Shown piece by piece: positions 46,007 through 54,779 of a stretch of 64,000 bases of DNA. The stretch lies in the NCBI RefSeq assembly GCF_029889745.1, contig NZ_CP123639.1, positions 2,213,501-2,277,500 on the forward strand, written 5' to 3'. The notes under the pieces were generated by a model, which saw only the letters and a list, made by a program, of their open reading frames with translations, searched no databases and was not told the DNA's origin. This DNA comes from Ligilactobacillus faecis. GTDB lineage: Bacteria > Bacillota > Bacilli > Lactobacillales > Lactobacillaceae. Positions within the stretch are counted from its first letter, which is position 1, and each line of letters starts with the position of its first letter. The position numbers and the translations under genes were made by a program.

Positions 46007-46015
46007 ATTATAACA
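46007..46015 (-). promoter_or_regulatory. Extended -10 promoter for ylaN operon
   Basis: TGTTATAAT (TATAAT 46012-46007) lacks a good -35 at 16-18 bp, as usual for extended -10 promoters. Confidence 0.6.
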
Positions 46016-46053
46016 TAAATCTAGTGCAACAATCTCTTTTCAAGCGTTACGAA

Positions 46054-46078
46054 CTAGCACACTTCTGAAAGTGCCTAG
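46054..46078. repeat. Inverted repeat upstream of the ylaN promoter
   Basis: CTAGCACACTT (46054-46064) and AAAGTGCCTAG (46068-46078) are complementary except for one pair, with a 3-bp centre. It sits about 45 bp upstream of the -10 and has no T run, so it could be an operator. No regulator is suggested. Confidence 0.4.
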
Positions 46079-46116
46079 CTAAATTATCTCATATTAGTTA
46101 AAAAACTCAAAGCGCC

Positions 46117-46162
46117 TAAAAAAGAGTCAGCGACATTTTTTGAACATCAACTGACTCTTTTC
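46117..46162 (-). terminator. Terminator after typA
   Basis: AAAAGAGTCAG and CTGACTCTTTT form an 11-bp stem with a 20-nt loop, followed by further T residues on the minus strand. Confidence 0.85.
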
Positions 46163-46165
46163 TAA

Positions 46166-48007
46166 TTATTTTGTTGCTTTAGCTGCTTTTTTAGCTGCTT
46201 TTTCACGGGCATTTGTCTCTAAAATACGTTTACGTAAACGAATGTTATCTGGTGTGATCTCAAGCAGTTCATCTTCATTCAAGAATTCAAGTGACTCTTC
46301 AAGTGTCAAGTGAGTTGGCTTTTTGATCGTTGCAGTTTGATCTTTGTTGGAAGAACGAACGTTAGTCATGTTCTTACCTTTTGTAACATTGACTGAGATA
46401 TCACGTTCACGTGAAGATTGTCCAACGATCATACCTTCGTAAACTTCTGTTCCTGGATCAACAAAGATCGTCCCACGACCTTCGACCCCCATGATCGCAT
46501 ATGTTGTTGCTTTACCTTGATTGATCGAAACTAAAGCACCATTACGACGACCTGGTTCCCAGTTACGGATCACTGGCTTATATTCAGCAAATGTATGGTT
46601 CAAGATCCCATAACCACGTGTCATTGAAAGGAATTGTGAATCGTAACCGATCAAACCACGAGTTGGCGTTGAAAAGACTAAACGAGTTTGTCCATTCAAT
46701 CCAGTTTCCATATTCAACATTTCACCTTTACGTTGTGCCATCGAATCGATCACAGAACCAGAATATTCATCTGGAGTATCTATGATCACATTTTCAAATG
46801 GCTCACATAATTGACCGTCGATCTCACGATAAATAACTTTTGGACGAGAAACAGCCAATTCAAAACCTTCACGCCGTAAGTTTTCGATCAAGATCGATAA
46901 GTGTAACTCACCACGTCCTGAAACAGTCCAAGCATCAGGAGAATCTGTATCTTCAACTTTCAAAGAAACATCTGTGTGCAATTGAAGTTTCAAACGATCT
47001 TCCAATTTACGCGCCGTGACTTGGTCACCATCACGTCCCACAAAAGGTGAATCATTTGTCATAAATGTCATTTGTAATGTTGGTGGATCGATCCGAAGCA
47101 ATGGTAAAGCTTCTGGTTTATCTGCTGGACAAACTGTTTCGCCAACAAAGATATCATCCATCCCTGAAACTGCGATCAGATCACCCGCTTTAGCCTCATC
47201 GATCTCCAAGCGATTCAAACCAAAGAAACCAAAGAGTTTTGTTACACGGAAGTTCTTTTGAGTCCCATCAAGTTTCATAACTGTAACTTGATCGCCAACT
47301 TTGATCTTGCCACGGAAAACACGTCCGATCCCAACACGACCGACAAAATCGTTATAATCTAACATCGATACTTGGAATTGGAGTGGTTCATCTGAATTGT
47401 CAACTGGAGCTGGGATCGTGTCTAAGATCGTATTAAAGATCGGATCCATCGTATGTTCTTGTTTAGCTGGATCTGGATCAAAAGAAGATGTTCCGTTCAT
47501 CGCCGAAGCATAGATGACTGGGAATTCTAATTGATCTTCATCTGCCCCAAGTTCGATAAAGAGGTCTAACACTTCATCTACGACTTCTTCTGGTCGAGCA
47601 CCTGGACGGTCGATCTTGTTGATGATCACGATCGGTGTTAAATGTTGTTCTAAAGCTTTTTTCAACACAAAACGTGTTTGTGGCATCGTTCCTTCAAAAG
47701 CATCAACGATCAATAAAACACCATCGACCATTTTCATGATACGCTCAACTTCACCACCAAAATCGGCATGTCCTGGTGTATCTAAAATGTTGATCTGTTT
47801 ACCATTATATTTAACGGCCGTATTCTTTGAAAGGATCGTGATCCCGCGTTCCTTTTCAATATCGTTTGAATCCATCGCACGATCGCCGATCTCCGTATGT
47901 TCATCAAGTGTATCTGATTGTTTTAATAATTCGTTAACTAACGTTGTTTTACCATGGTCGACATGGGCGATAATAGCAACGTTGCGAATATCATCACGTG
48001 TTTTCAA
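46166..48007 (-). CDS. typA: Ribosome-associated GTPase TypA/BipA
   Basis: A translational GTPase used in 50S assembly and stress or cold growth. The 613-residue protein has G1 [10 protein letters not shown]2 ERGITI, G3 DTPGHADFGGEVE and G4 NKID, EF-G-like domains II, III and V, and the TypA-specific C-terminal domain (VEGRGTIFVDPGTEVYEGMIVG). The start is TTG at 48007, with AAGGAAG upstream. A very stable hairpin lies about 60-110 bp upstream. Confidence 0.97.
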   Translation of the reverse strand: MKTRDDIRNVAIIAHVDHGKTTLVNELLKQSDTLDEHTEIGDRAMDSNDIEKERGITILSKNTAVKYNGKQINILDTPGHADFGGEVERIMKMVDGVLLIVDAFEGTMPQTRFVLKKALEQHLTPIVIINKIDRPGARPEEVVDEVLDLFIELGADEDQLEFPVIYASAMNGTSSFDPDPAKQEHTMDPIFNTILDTIPAPVDNSDEPLQFQVSMLDYNDFVGRVGIGRVFRGKIKVGDQVTVMKLDGTQKNFRVTKLFGFFGLNRLEIDEAKAGDLIAVSGMDDIFVGETVCPADKPEALPLLRIDPPTLQMTFMTNDSPFVGRDGDQVTARKLEDRLKLQLHTDVSLKVEDTDSPDAWTVSGRGELHLSILIENLRREGFELAVSRPKVIYREIDGQLCEPFENVIIDTPDEYSGSVIDSMAQRKGEMLNMETGLNGQTRLVFSTPTRGLIGYDSQFLSMTRGYGILNHTFAEYKPVIRNWEPGRRNGALVSINQGKATTYAIMGVEGRGTIFVDPGTEVYEGMIVGQSSRERDISVNVTKGKNMTNVRSSNKDQTATIKKPTHLTLEESLEFLNEDELLEITPDNIRLRKRILETNAREKAAKKAAKATK

Positions 48008-48068
48008 AGTTCTTTCTTCCTTTCAAGAATCTGTTGCTTGAGAAATGCTCGACTTGACTTAAAGTGTG

Positions 48069-48119
48069 CTCAGTTTCAGCCTATATTTTCATGAAAAAAA
48101 TATAGGCATTTTCACTGAG
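48069..48119. repeat. Stable 17-bp hairpin upstream of typA
   Basis: GCCTATATTTT (48079-48089) and AAAATATAGGC (48097-48107) are perfectly complementary over a 7-nt loop. They are enclosed by CTCAGT (48069-48074) and ACTGAG (48114-48119). It lies between the preceding gene's terminator and the typA start. There is no T run directly after it in either direction, so it is not a plain terminator. Confidence 0.6.
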
Positions 48120-48124
48120 TGCCA

Positions 48125-48154
48125 TAAAAAAACTGTGACTTAGTCGCCACAGTT
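48125..48154 (-). terminator. Terminator overlapping the end of the inositol phosphatase gene
   Basis: AACTGTG/CACAGTT with a 10-nt loop and seven T residues on the minus strand. The stem includes the last codons of the gene. Confidence 0.8.
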
Positions 48155-48940
48155 CCAAACATTCGGTCGATCCAACTGTTTGAGAATATCTTTTTCAGCA
48201 TTTTTCGTCGCTACTAATACATCGTTTGATGATAACATATCAAACGGGCGTCCGTCAATCGTTTCCACGACTAAACCTTGAACATGCGCCAAGATCTTTC
48301 CAGCTGCATAATCCCACGGATGTAAATGTGACAGATACCCCAGTGTCTTACCAGTCAAAACATGGATGAAGCCAAGCCCCGCACTACCATAGACACGGAT
48401 CCCCAAACTTGCTTTGACAGCTTTTTTTACATGACAATAATCTTCTACGAGCATCCGACCGCTGATATCTAGCAGACCTTCACTCAAGGGGAGATCTTTT
48501 GGCGGAGCAAGTTTCTCATCATTACAGTAAACACCGCATTCTGGTCCGCCCCAATAAAGTTTATTAGCAGTGACATCTAAAATATAACCTAATTTTTCAT
48601 GCCCATTTTCATAAACAGCTAACATACTTGCAAAGTGATCTCTTTGTTTGACATAGTTCATCGTTCCGTCAACTGGATCGATGACCCAGACTAGACCTGG
48701 ATAAGTTGTTAAACCGTTGTCTTTATCGCCCTCTTCGCCTAAGATCTTTGAATCAGGAAAAGTTGTTTTGATCTGCTTTACAAAGTAAGCTTCGATCTCT
48801 TGATCAACGTTTGTCACTAAGTCGGTCCGGTCACTTTTTTGTTTGATCTCAAGTGGCTTTTGATCACTTGTCCGCAATTTTTGTTGGACAACAGTGAACC
48901 ACTCAGTGATCGCTTCATTTAATTTTGTCCATTCTGTCAT
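48140..48940 (-). CDS. Inositol monophosphatase family protein
   Basis: A Mg-dependent sugar phosphatase of 266 residues. The metal-binding motifs are ILGEEGD, WVIDPVDGTMNYVKQ and HPWDYAAGKILA, all complete. Family members dephosphorylate inositol phosphate, fructose 1,6-bisphosphate or 3',5'-bisphosphate nucleosides, and the substrate cannot be chosen from sequence alone. AAAGGT precedes the ATG. It follows the YktA-family gene by 15 bp, a neighbourhood also seen in Bacillus (yktA, yktC). Confidence 0.9.
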   Translation of the reverse strand: MTEWTKLNEAITEWFTVVQQKLRTSDQKPLEIKQKSDRTDLVTNVDQEIEAYFVKQIKTTFPDSKILGEEGDKDNGLTTYPGLVWVIDPVDGTMNYVKQRDHFASMLAVYENGHEKLGYILDVTANKLYWGGPECGVYCNDEKLAPPKDLPLSEGLLDISGRMLVEDYCHVKKAVKASLGIRVYGSAGLGFIHVLTGKTLGYLSHLHPWDYAAGKILAHVQGLVVETIDGRPFDMLSSNDVLVATKNAEKDILKQLDRPNVWNCGD

Positions 48941-48955
48941 CTCAAATCAGACCTT

Positions 48956-49237
48956 TTAACTATATTTAATGTATTTCTTATTGCTTTCTTTAACATATTT
49001 TATCGCTTGATATAGGCTTAGACCACTTGCCCGTTTAAAGTCACGATCGAGTTGCTTTTGTGCCATGATCGCAGGTTCCATTTTCAAGAAACGCTCATAT
49101 TTTGCTAAAAATTCATCGCGAGCGATCCCAGAAGTATAAACTTTTTCAACTGCTTCATAAAATTCACTAGCGATAATGATCTCTGCCGTTGACCATTCTG
49201 GCATCAATGGATATTCAAAATTTTCTGTTATCTTCAT
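48956..49237 (-). CDS. yktA: UPF0223 family protein (YktA)
   Basis: A 93-residue protein with the UPF0223 pattern YPLMPEWSTAEIIIASEFYEAVEKVYTSGI and a C-terminal EPAIMAQKQLDRDFKRASGLSLYQAIKYVKE. AGGGGA precedes the ATG. It sits directly upstream of the inositol phosphatase gene as in Bacillus. Function unknown. Confidence 0.88.
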   Translation of the reverse strand: MKITENFEYPLMPEWSTAEIIIASEFYEAVEKVYTSGIARDEFLAKYERFLKMEPAIMAQKQLDRDFKRASGLSLYQAIKYVKESNKKYIKYS

Positions 49238-49248
49238 TACTGTATCCC

Positions 49249-50151
49249 CTAATTTTTTCGTAATCGTTCTAATTCCTCAACGACTTTTTGTTTAGTTGCT
49301 AAATATGTTTGTTTTTCTTCTTCTGATAAATTCAATTTAGCCATATGTTTGATCCCTTGCTTGGCGATCACAACTGGTTCACTAAGCGCGATCTTTTGCG
49401 TCGCAAATTCCACTTCGTGTGTCAGTGGTACTAAGATCGGGTGGTTGAAAAATAATGCTTTGATAACGCGTCGCAAACACCGAGTCGTCATCATCGTGTG
49501 CATCAAGCGTTCTTTTTCTTGATACGTCTTTTCGATCTCATCTAAGTTAGCTTGCCCAAATAAGCTCTTATCTTGTGCAACTAAGCTCAAAATGAGGTTA
49601 CCTGCGATCTGAGCACGACTCCAAGTGATCAAAGAATCGCTTGTCGTTCCAATGACGTTTGCATAGATCGGATCACTCCCAAGATCTAATTGTCGTCCAA
49701 GTAGCAACGCCACTACTTCAGATAACGGCATCGTACCCAAACCAAAAACATCACTTGCAGGCAGACCAGAAAAACGTAACGCTGAATAGACCCACAAATG
49801 ATCATCAGGAGTCACAAAACAGATCTTGCCTTTAAATCCATTTGCCATCGCTTGATTGATGATCAATTGCGTCCACTTTCTTTGGGTATTTTTTTCATTT
49901 TCTTTAACAAATTCGATCGGTGCAGGTCCGATCAATAAAAGCTCTAATTTATCCCATTTTGGATGCATCGTTGCTTCTAAAGTAAAATTATCAGCTAACT
50001 CTGCGTTGGCCAATAATGTCTGCATCTGTTCTGAAATGTGATCAGAAATTTGAAATAAATATCCATGTAGTTGATCGTCGTGTAAAATACAGGAGTTTAA
50101 AAACAAGGTCAATTCATCACTTATACCACACACCATCAAATTATTCTCCAC
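49249..50151 (-). CDS. Degenerate lactate/malate dehydrogenase-like protein
   Basis: The 300-residue protein starts at GTG 50151, after GGAGGGA. The segment from KLELLLIGPAP to TWSRAQIAGNLI aligns by eye with LDH. FVTPDDHLWVYSALRFSGLPASDVFGLGT stands where LDH has the NPVD...SG...GSGT region. The catalytic His motif GEHGD has become GTTSD, and the substrate Arg of the DTARFR motif is absent (PLSEVV). The N-terminal GxGxxG is also lost. I infer a catalytically dead paralogue kept for binding or regulation. Confidence 0.78.
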   Translation of the reverse strand: MENNLMVCGISDELTLFLNSCILHDDQLHGYLFQISDHISEQMQTLLANAELADNFTLEATMHPKWDKLELLLIGPAPIEFVKENEKNTQRKWTQLIINQAMANGFKGKICFVTPDDHLWVYSALRFSGLPASDVFGLGTMPLSEVVALLLGRQLDLGSDPIYANVIGTTSDSLITWSRAQIAGNLILSLVAQDKSLFGQANLDEIEKTYQEKERLMHTMMTTRCLRRVIKALFFNHPILVPLTHEVEFATQKIALSEPVVIAKQGIKHMAKLNLSEEEKQTYLATKQKVVEELERLRKN

Positions 50152-50257
50152 TATGATCCCTCCGTTATCGTTGACCGAGCTTAACAAAGAACATAAGTAT
50201 AACTTTTTAGCGCCAAAAATGCAAACATATTTTCGAAGACCATTAGATCATAGGCTT

Positions 50258-50266
50258 ATTATAGCA
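50258..50266 (-). promoter_or_regulatory. Extended -10 promoter of the LDH-like gene
   Basis: TGCTATAAT on the minus strand (TATAAT 50263-50258) lies 107 bp upstream of the GTG start, in the region divergent to def. Confidence 0.6.
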
Positions 50267-50385
50267 TAAACTTGTTCTACGTCCGTTTACTTTTTCCGCA
50301 TTAAAAATCGCTAAATTCTTTTTCGTCCAAAACTATAAAAATGTGCTAAGATGGAGAAGAAAGTACAAATGAAGGGATGATAATA

Positions 50386-50940
50386 TTGCTTACGATGCAT
50401 GATATTATCCGCGAAGATCATCCAACTTTGCGGGCACGAGCAGAAAAATTCGAATTTCCATTGACTGCAGAAGAAAAAGAAACAGCACAAAAGATGATGG
50501 AATTTCTTGAAAATAGTCAAGATGAAAAGATCGCTGAAAAATATAATCTCCGCGCTGGCGTTGGTTTAGCGGCTCCACAGATCAACGTTTCTAAACGAAT
50601 GACTGCCGTCCTTGTTCCAGGTGAAGAAGGTGCCGAACCGATCTTTAAAGAGATCTTGATCAACCCAACGATCTTGAGCGAATCAGTTCAAATGGCTGCA
50701 CTCTCTGAAGGCGAAGGCTGCCTTTCCGTTGACCGTGATGTGCCTGGTTATGTACCTCGTCACGCTCGCATCAAACTTCGCTGGTACGATCTCGATGGGA
50801 ATGAACATATCAAACGTTTACGCGATTACCCTGCGATCGTTGTGCAACATGAGATCGATCACTTGAATGGTATCCTTTTCTTCGATCATATCAATGAAAA
50901 AGAACCTTTTGCTACGACTGAAGGAATGATCTTACTTTAG
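50386..50940 (+). CDS. def: Peptide deformylase
   Basis: Def removes the formyl group from new proteins. I start it at TTG 50386 (184 residues, [16 protein letters not shown]), with AAGGGA eight bases upstream, rather than at the ATG inside that site. The three metalloenzyme motifs are [16 protein letters not shown] (metal Cys) and QHEIDHLNG (HExxH). The insertion around [12 protein letters not shown] marks the type II class of Gram-positives. It is followed by a long bidirectional terminator. Confidence 0.97.
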   Translation: MLTMHDIIREDHPTLRARAEKFEFPLTAEEKETAQKMMEFLENSQDEKIAEKYNLRAGVGLAAPQINVSKRMTAVLVPGEEGAEPIFKEILINPTILSESVQMAALSEGEGCLSVDRDVPGYVPRHARIKLRWYDLDGNEHIKRLRDYPAIVVQHEIDHLNGILFFDHINEKEPFATTEGMILL

Positions 50941-50942
50941 TC

Positions 50943-50995
50943 AAAGATAGATCCACTAAAATCTTCTAAAAGAAGACTTTAGTGGATCTATCTTT
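50943..50995. terminator. Bidirectional terminator between def and the next gene
   Basis: An 18-bp perfect stem (50943-50960 with 50978-50995) with an additional inner TCTTCT/AGAAGA pairing is flanked by T-rich sequence on the def side. It separates convergent genes and overlaps the stop of the minus-strand gene. Confidence 0.92.
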
Positions 50996-51461
50996 ATTTT
51001 CCATCTAATTGACTGACATCGCGAATGTAACTTGCAGTCGCACGATTGATCACATAAGCAAGATCTATGTGTAACGTTTTTTCTTTTAACCACAGATCAG
51101 AGATCACAAAAACTTGTTCACTGTACTCTGAGGTCAAGTGCTCTTCTTTGGCAAAGAGCTTTAGCTGGAGCGTTAATGCTTGCCGAAGAGCATTTAGATC
51201 CAAGTTATCTGGTCGTTGTAAGTATCCTTGGTATTCAAAAGCTAAAACTCCTTTTCCCCAAATATCTGCGATCGGTCTAGGCGAACTGAGCTCCAACGGT
51301 TGCTTTAAAACTAAAGGCAAACACTTTTTTACGGCTTTCTCTGTTAGCTTTTGACTATCAGCTTGTAAGATCGTCAAAGCTTTTTTTTGACGCCAAATAT
51401 GACCAAACATGAGCGCTCCTCCGATCAAAATAGCGCCAATCAAGATATATACTATCTCCAA
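50994..51461 (-). CDS. Small membrane-anchored protein of unknown function
   Basis: A 155-residue protein with one N-terminal membrane segment (EIVYILIGAILIGGALMFGHIW) and a soluble remainder (KAVKKCLPLVLKQPLELSS, LDLNALRQALTLQLKLF, TLHIDLAYVINRA). No family is recognised. It appears to be a single-gene unit, convergent with def and divergent from rpoY. Confidence 0.7.
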   Translation of the reverse strand: MEIVYILIGAILIGGALMFGHIWRQKKALTILQADSQKLTEKAVKKCLPLVLKQPLELSSPRPIADIWGKGVLAFEYQGYLQRPDNLDLNALRQALTLQLKLFAKEEHLTSEYSEQVFVISDLWLKEKTLHIDLAYVINRATASYIRDVSQLDGK

Positions 51462-51703
51462 AATCTCACCTACTTAAAGTTCAACTACTCTTAATTATGG
51501 CACAGACTTTAAATTTTTCCAAAAACAAACATTTTAAGCGCCATCTAGACGCGTTCCAAGCTCTCTTTATATACTTAACTTCCAAACTATGGTAAAATAG
51601 ACTTAATTATTGTGCAAACAATCCTTGTTCGGAAGTTTATTTTTTGCTGAAATGTACTTTCAAGTGCAAATTATTAAAAATCTATATTTAAGGAGGATCA
51701 TTA

Positions 51704-51916
51704 ATGATCTTTAAAGTTTATTATCAACCATCTAAAAAAATCAATCCTCGACGTGAAAACACGTTATCACTATATTTAGAAGCAGACTCAGAACCAGAAG
51801 CAAGAATCTTAGTTGAATCAAATACAGAATACAATGTAGAATTTATCGAAAAACTTGATGACGCAGCTTTAGCTTATGAAAAAGAGAGTCCAGCTTTTAA
51901 ATTGACGGAGTTCTAA
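51704..51916 (+). CDS. rpoY: RNA polymerase epsilon subunit RpoY (YkzG)
   Basis: A 70-residue small subunit of Firmicute RNA polymerase. [28 protein letters not shown] and [18 protein letters not shown] fit the family, which folds like the phage T7 Gp2 inhibitor. It precedes rnjA by 3 bp, the conserved rpoY-rnjA pair. AAGGAGG precedes the ATG. An extended -10 (TGGTAAAAT, 51590-51598) lies about 105 bp upstream. Confidence 0.95.
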   Translation: MIFKVYYQPSKKINPRRENTLSLYLEADSEPEARILVESNTEYNVEFIEKLDDAALAYEKESPAFKLTEF

Positions 51917-51919
51917 AAA

Positions 51920-53596
51920 ATGAAGAAGCTAAACGTCAAAAATAACGAGACTGCCGTTTTTGCACTCGGTGGTCTAGGTGAGATTGGGAAAAATACTTAT
52001 GGTATCCAATTTCAAGACGAGATCATCGTTGTTGACGCTGGAATCAAATTCCCCGAAGATGATCTCCTTGGTATTGATTACGTCATTCCTGACTATCAAT
52101 ACTTAGTTGCAAATCAGCAAAAAATCAAAGCTTTAGTAATTACCCACGGACATGAAGATCATATCGGCGGGATCCCTTACCTCTTAAAACAAGTCAATGT
52201 ACCGATCTATGCTGGACCTTTAGCTTTGGCATTGATCAAAAGCAAACTTGAAGAGCATGGGCTTTTGAACTCGACTGAGTTACATGAGATCAACGAAGAT
52301 ACCGTCTTACGTTTTCGCAAGACAAGCGTTTCTTTCTTTCGTACGACGCACTCGATCCCTGATACTTTAGGGGTCGCTGTTAAAACTCCTTCAGGTACGA
52401 TCGTATGTACTGGTGATTATAAATTCGACTTGACTCCGATCACCAATCAGCCCCCTAACCTCCAAAAGATGGCTCGGCTAGGTGAGGAAGGCGTTTTATG
52501 TCTACTCTCTGATAGCACGAATGCTGAAGTTCCAAACTTCACTAAATCAGAACGTTGGGTCGGTAAATCGATCAAGCGGATCTTTGAACAAGTCGAAGGA
52601 CGGATCATCTTTGCAACTTTTGCTTCCAACATCTCTCGTGTTCAACAAGCAGCAGCAGCAGCAATCGCTAAAGGTCGCAAGATCGCTGTCTTTGGGCGAA
52701 GCATGGAAGCAGCGATCGTCAACGGGCGAGAACTTGGTTATCTTGACATTCCTGACGATTCACTCGTTGATGCTCGTGAGATCAATAGCCTACCGGCAAA
52801 TAAAGTAATGATCTTATGTACGGGGTCTCAAGGAGAACCGATGGCTGCTTTGAGTCGGATCGCTAACGGAACTCACCGTCAAGTTGCGATCCAACCTGGA
52901 GATACAGTTGTCTTTTCAAGTTCACCGATCCCTGGTAATACTTTAAGTGTCAATAAAGTCATCAATGAACTTGAAGAAGCTGGAGCAACAGTGATCCACG
53001 GTAAAGTCAATAATATTCACGCCTCTGGCCACGGTGGTCAAGAAGAACAAAAACTGATGTTGCGTTTACTCAAGCCCAAGTTCTTCATGCCAGTCCACGG
53101 TGAATATCGCATGCTAAAGATCCATACTGAATTAGCTGAAAAATGCGATGTACCTGTTGAAAATTCTTTTATCTTAGAAAATGGCGATGTCTTAGCTTTG
53201 ACTAAAGATTCGGCTCGTTATGCCGGTCATTTCAATGCCGAAGATGTTTATGTCGATGGTTCTGGGATCGGAGATATCGGTAATGTCGTCTTACGTGATC
53301 GTCGCATTTTATCTGAAGAAGGACTAGTCGTTGTCGTTGCCACGATCGATATGCAAAGACGTGAGATCTTAGCAGGTCCTGACTTACTTTCACGCGGTTT
53401 CATCTATATGCGCGAATCAGGCGAACTGATCAAACAAGGACGACGTCGTGTCTACCGAACGATCAAACAAACGTTGAAAAATGAAAAGGTGACTGAAGCG
53501 ATGCTACGGGAAAATATCATTGCTGAACTCCAAACATTCTTGTTCGAGCAGACCGAACGGCATCCGATGATCTTACCAATGTTTGTCACAGTTTAA
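51920..53596 (+). CDS. rnjA: Ribonuclease J1
   Basis: A 5'-3' exonuclease and endonuclease that drives mRNA decay and 16S maturation. The 558-residue protein has intact zinc motif [25 protein letters not shown], the beta-CASP motifs, and [10 protein letters not shown] and PVHGEYRML in the later region. It contrasts with the J2 paralogue at 30581-32299, which lacks the third His of motif I. It is cotranscribed with rpoY and followed by a terminator. Confidence 0.97.
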   Translation: MKKLNVKNNETAVFALGGLGEIGKNTYGIQFQDEIIVVDAGIKFPEDDLLGIDYVIPDYQYLVANQQKIKALVITHGHEDHIGGIPYLLKQVNVPIYAGPLALALIKSKLEEHGLLNSTELHEINEDTVLRFRKTSVSFFRTTHSIPDTLGVAVKTPSGTIVCTGDYKFDLTPITNQPPNLQKMARLGEEGVLCLLSDSTNAEVPNFTKSERWVGKSIKRIFEQVEGRIIFATFASNISRVQQAAAAAIAKGRKIAVFGRSMEAAIVNGRELGYLDIPDDSLVDAREINSLPANKVMILCTGSQGEPMAALSRIANGTHRQVAIQPGDTVVFSSSPIPGNTLSVNKVINELEEAGATVIHGKVNNIHASGHGGQEEQKLMLRLLKPKFFMPVHGEYRMLKIHTELAEKCDVPVENSFILENGDVLALTKDSARYAGHFNAEDVYVDGSGIGDIGNVVLRDRRILSEEGLVVVVATIDMQRREILAGPDLLSRGFIYMRESGELIKQGRRRVYRTIKQTLKNEKVTEAMLRENIIAELQTFLFEQTERHPMILPMFVTV

Positions 53597-53608
53597 GATT
53601 TATCTTTT

Positions 53609-53646
53609 AAGGAAAACAAGCTAAATAAGTTTGTTTTCCTTTTTTA
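53609..53646 (+). terminator. Terminator after rnjA
   Basis: AAGGAAAACAA/TTGTTTTCCTT with an 11-nt loop and a T run. Confidence 0.88.
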
Positions 53647-53660
53647 ATGCGTACGTTATC

Positions 53661-53689
53661 TTGTCGCTCACCTAAATATTAGCTATAAT
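53661..53689 (+). promoter_or_regulatory. Promoter of the diacylglycerol kinase family gene
   Basis: TTGTCG (53661-53666), a 17-bp spacer and TATAAT (53684-53689). Confidence 0.78.
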
Positions 53690-53727
53690 TATTTAGTAGC
53701 GCCTTTTTTGCGCTGAGACTATCTTTA

Positions 53728-53782
53728 AAGAAAGGAATTATATGCTAAAGCTCTAGGACCTCTGGCATATTTGGATAGCAGA
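53728..53782 (+). promoter_or_regulatory. Possible split ribosome-binding site before dagK
   Basis: AAAGAAAGGA is followed by three bases, ATATGC (53740-53745), about 19 nt, GCATAT (53765-53770), 12 bases and TTG 53783. A hairpin AGCGC/GCGCT lies just upstream. Alternatively the same Shine-Dalgarno serves an ATG at 53741 that opens a five-codon frame (MLKL and stop). Confidence 0.35.
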
Positions 53783-54745
53783 TTGAGATCTTTCTTTATT
53801 ATTATCAATCCACAAGCAAACGATGCAAAAGCTACAAAAGTCTGGGAAAAAGTACGTCCAATTTTAGATTCACGTCAGATCGATTACGCTTTTCGTTTGA
53901 CTGATCATCCTGGCCATGCAACGCAACATGTTCGCTTATTTTTCAATAAACTAACAACTACTGAAGCTAAAAAATATATTACCCTTGTGATCGGTGGCGA
54001 TGGAACTTTAAATGAAGTTTTGAATGCTTTGAAAAAAGAAGTTTCACCTGAGATCCCCCTGGCTTTTCTCCCTGCTGGCAAAAATAATAACTTTGCTAAA
54101 GGGATCGGATTAGCTGAGGACCCATTGATCGCATTAGAACAGATCTTAGCTACGACTGATCCAGTTTACTACGATATCGGTGAATACCAAGAAACGACCC
54201 ATAGTGAACAAGGGTATTTTTTGAATGATTTTGGGATCGGGCTTGATGCTTATATGCTCAGTCTAAATAAAAGTCAAACTAAATATCCGCGTCTAAGAAA
54301 AATTTTGACAAAGCTCCATTTGCACTTTCTTGTTTATCTCTTAAATGTCGTAACCGCCTTTTTAAATCAAGAAGCTTTTGCTCTTACTTTACGCATCGGT
54401 GAGAAGTACCACTTTTTTAAACATGCACGCTTAGTCAATATCGCTAATCATCCTTATTTTGAAAAAGGAGTCGTGCTCTCACCTAAAGCTGACGTTTCAG
54501 ATCATAAACTTGATCTGATCATTGCAGATAATCTAGGCTTTTTTAGGTCTGTGCTCCTTGGTTTGGCGATCTATTTCAAAAAACAACTCAAGCTCCCTTA
54601 CCTTCACCACTATAAAGATCAACAGATCCATTTGATCATCAATTCACTTGAATTTGGTCAGATCGATGGTGAAGATATGGGGAGTAAATATTACAACATT
54701 TTCTTCAGTTCAACGCAATATCCTTTTTGGATCAAGTTAAATTAA
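53783..54745 (+). CDS. Diacylglycerol/lipid kinase family protein
   Basis: A DAGK-catalytic-domain protein of about 320 residues. I prefer TTG 53783 (MRSFFIIINPQAND); TTG 53771 is also open. The nucleotide-binding motif is LVIGGDGTLNEVLNAL, followed by PLAFLPAGKNNNFAKGIGL and the C-terminal IDGEDM. Family members phosphorylate diacylglycerol or related lipids (DgkB, YegS), and the substrate is not determined here. Neither TTG has an adjacent Shine-Dalgarno. Confidence 0.88.
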   Translation: MRSFFIIINPQANDAKATKVWEKVRPILDSRQIDYAFRLTDHPGHATQHVRLFFNKLTTTEAKKYITLVIGGDGTLNEVLNALKKEVSPEIPLAFLPAGKNNNFAKGIGLAEDPLIALEQILATTDPVYYDIGEYQETTHSEQGYFLNDFGIGLDAYMLSLNKSQTKYPRLRKILTKLHLHFLVYLLNVVTAFLNQEAFALTLRIGEKYHFFKHARLVNIANHPYFEKGVVLSPKADVSDHKLDLIIADNLGFFRSVLLGLAIYFKKQLKLPYLHHYKDQQIHLIINSLEFGQIDGEDMGSKYYNIFFSSTQYPFWIKLN

Positions 54746-54779
54746 AAGGATCCGCCTGAAAAAACAGGTGGATCCTTTT
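54744..54779. terminator. Bidirectional terminator between dagK-family gene and recD2
   Basis: AAAAGGATCCGCCTG/CAGGTGGATCCTTTT, 15 pairs with one wobble, over a loop of six A residues, between convergent genes. Confidence 0.92.
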
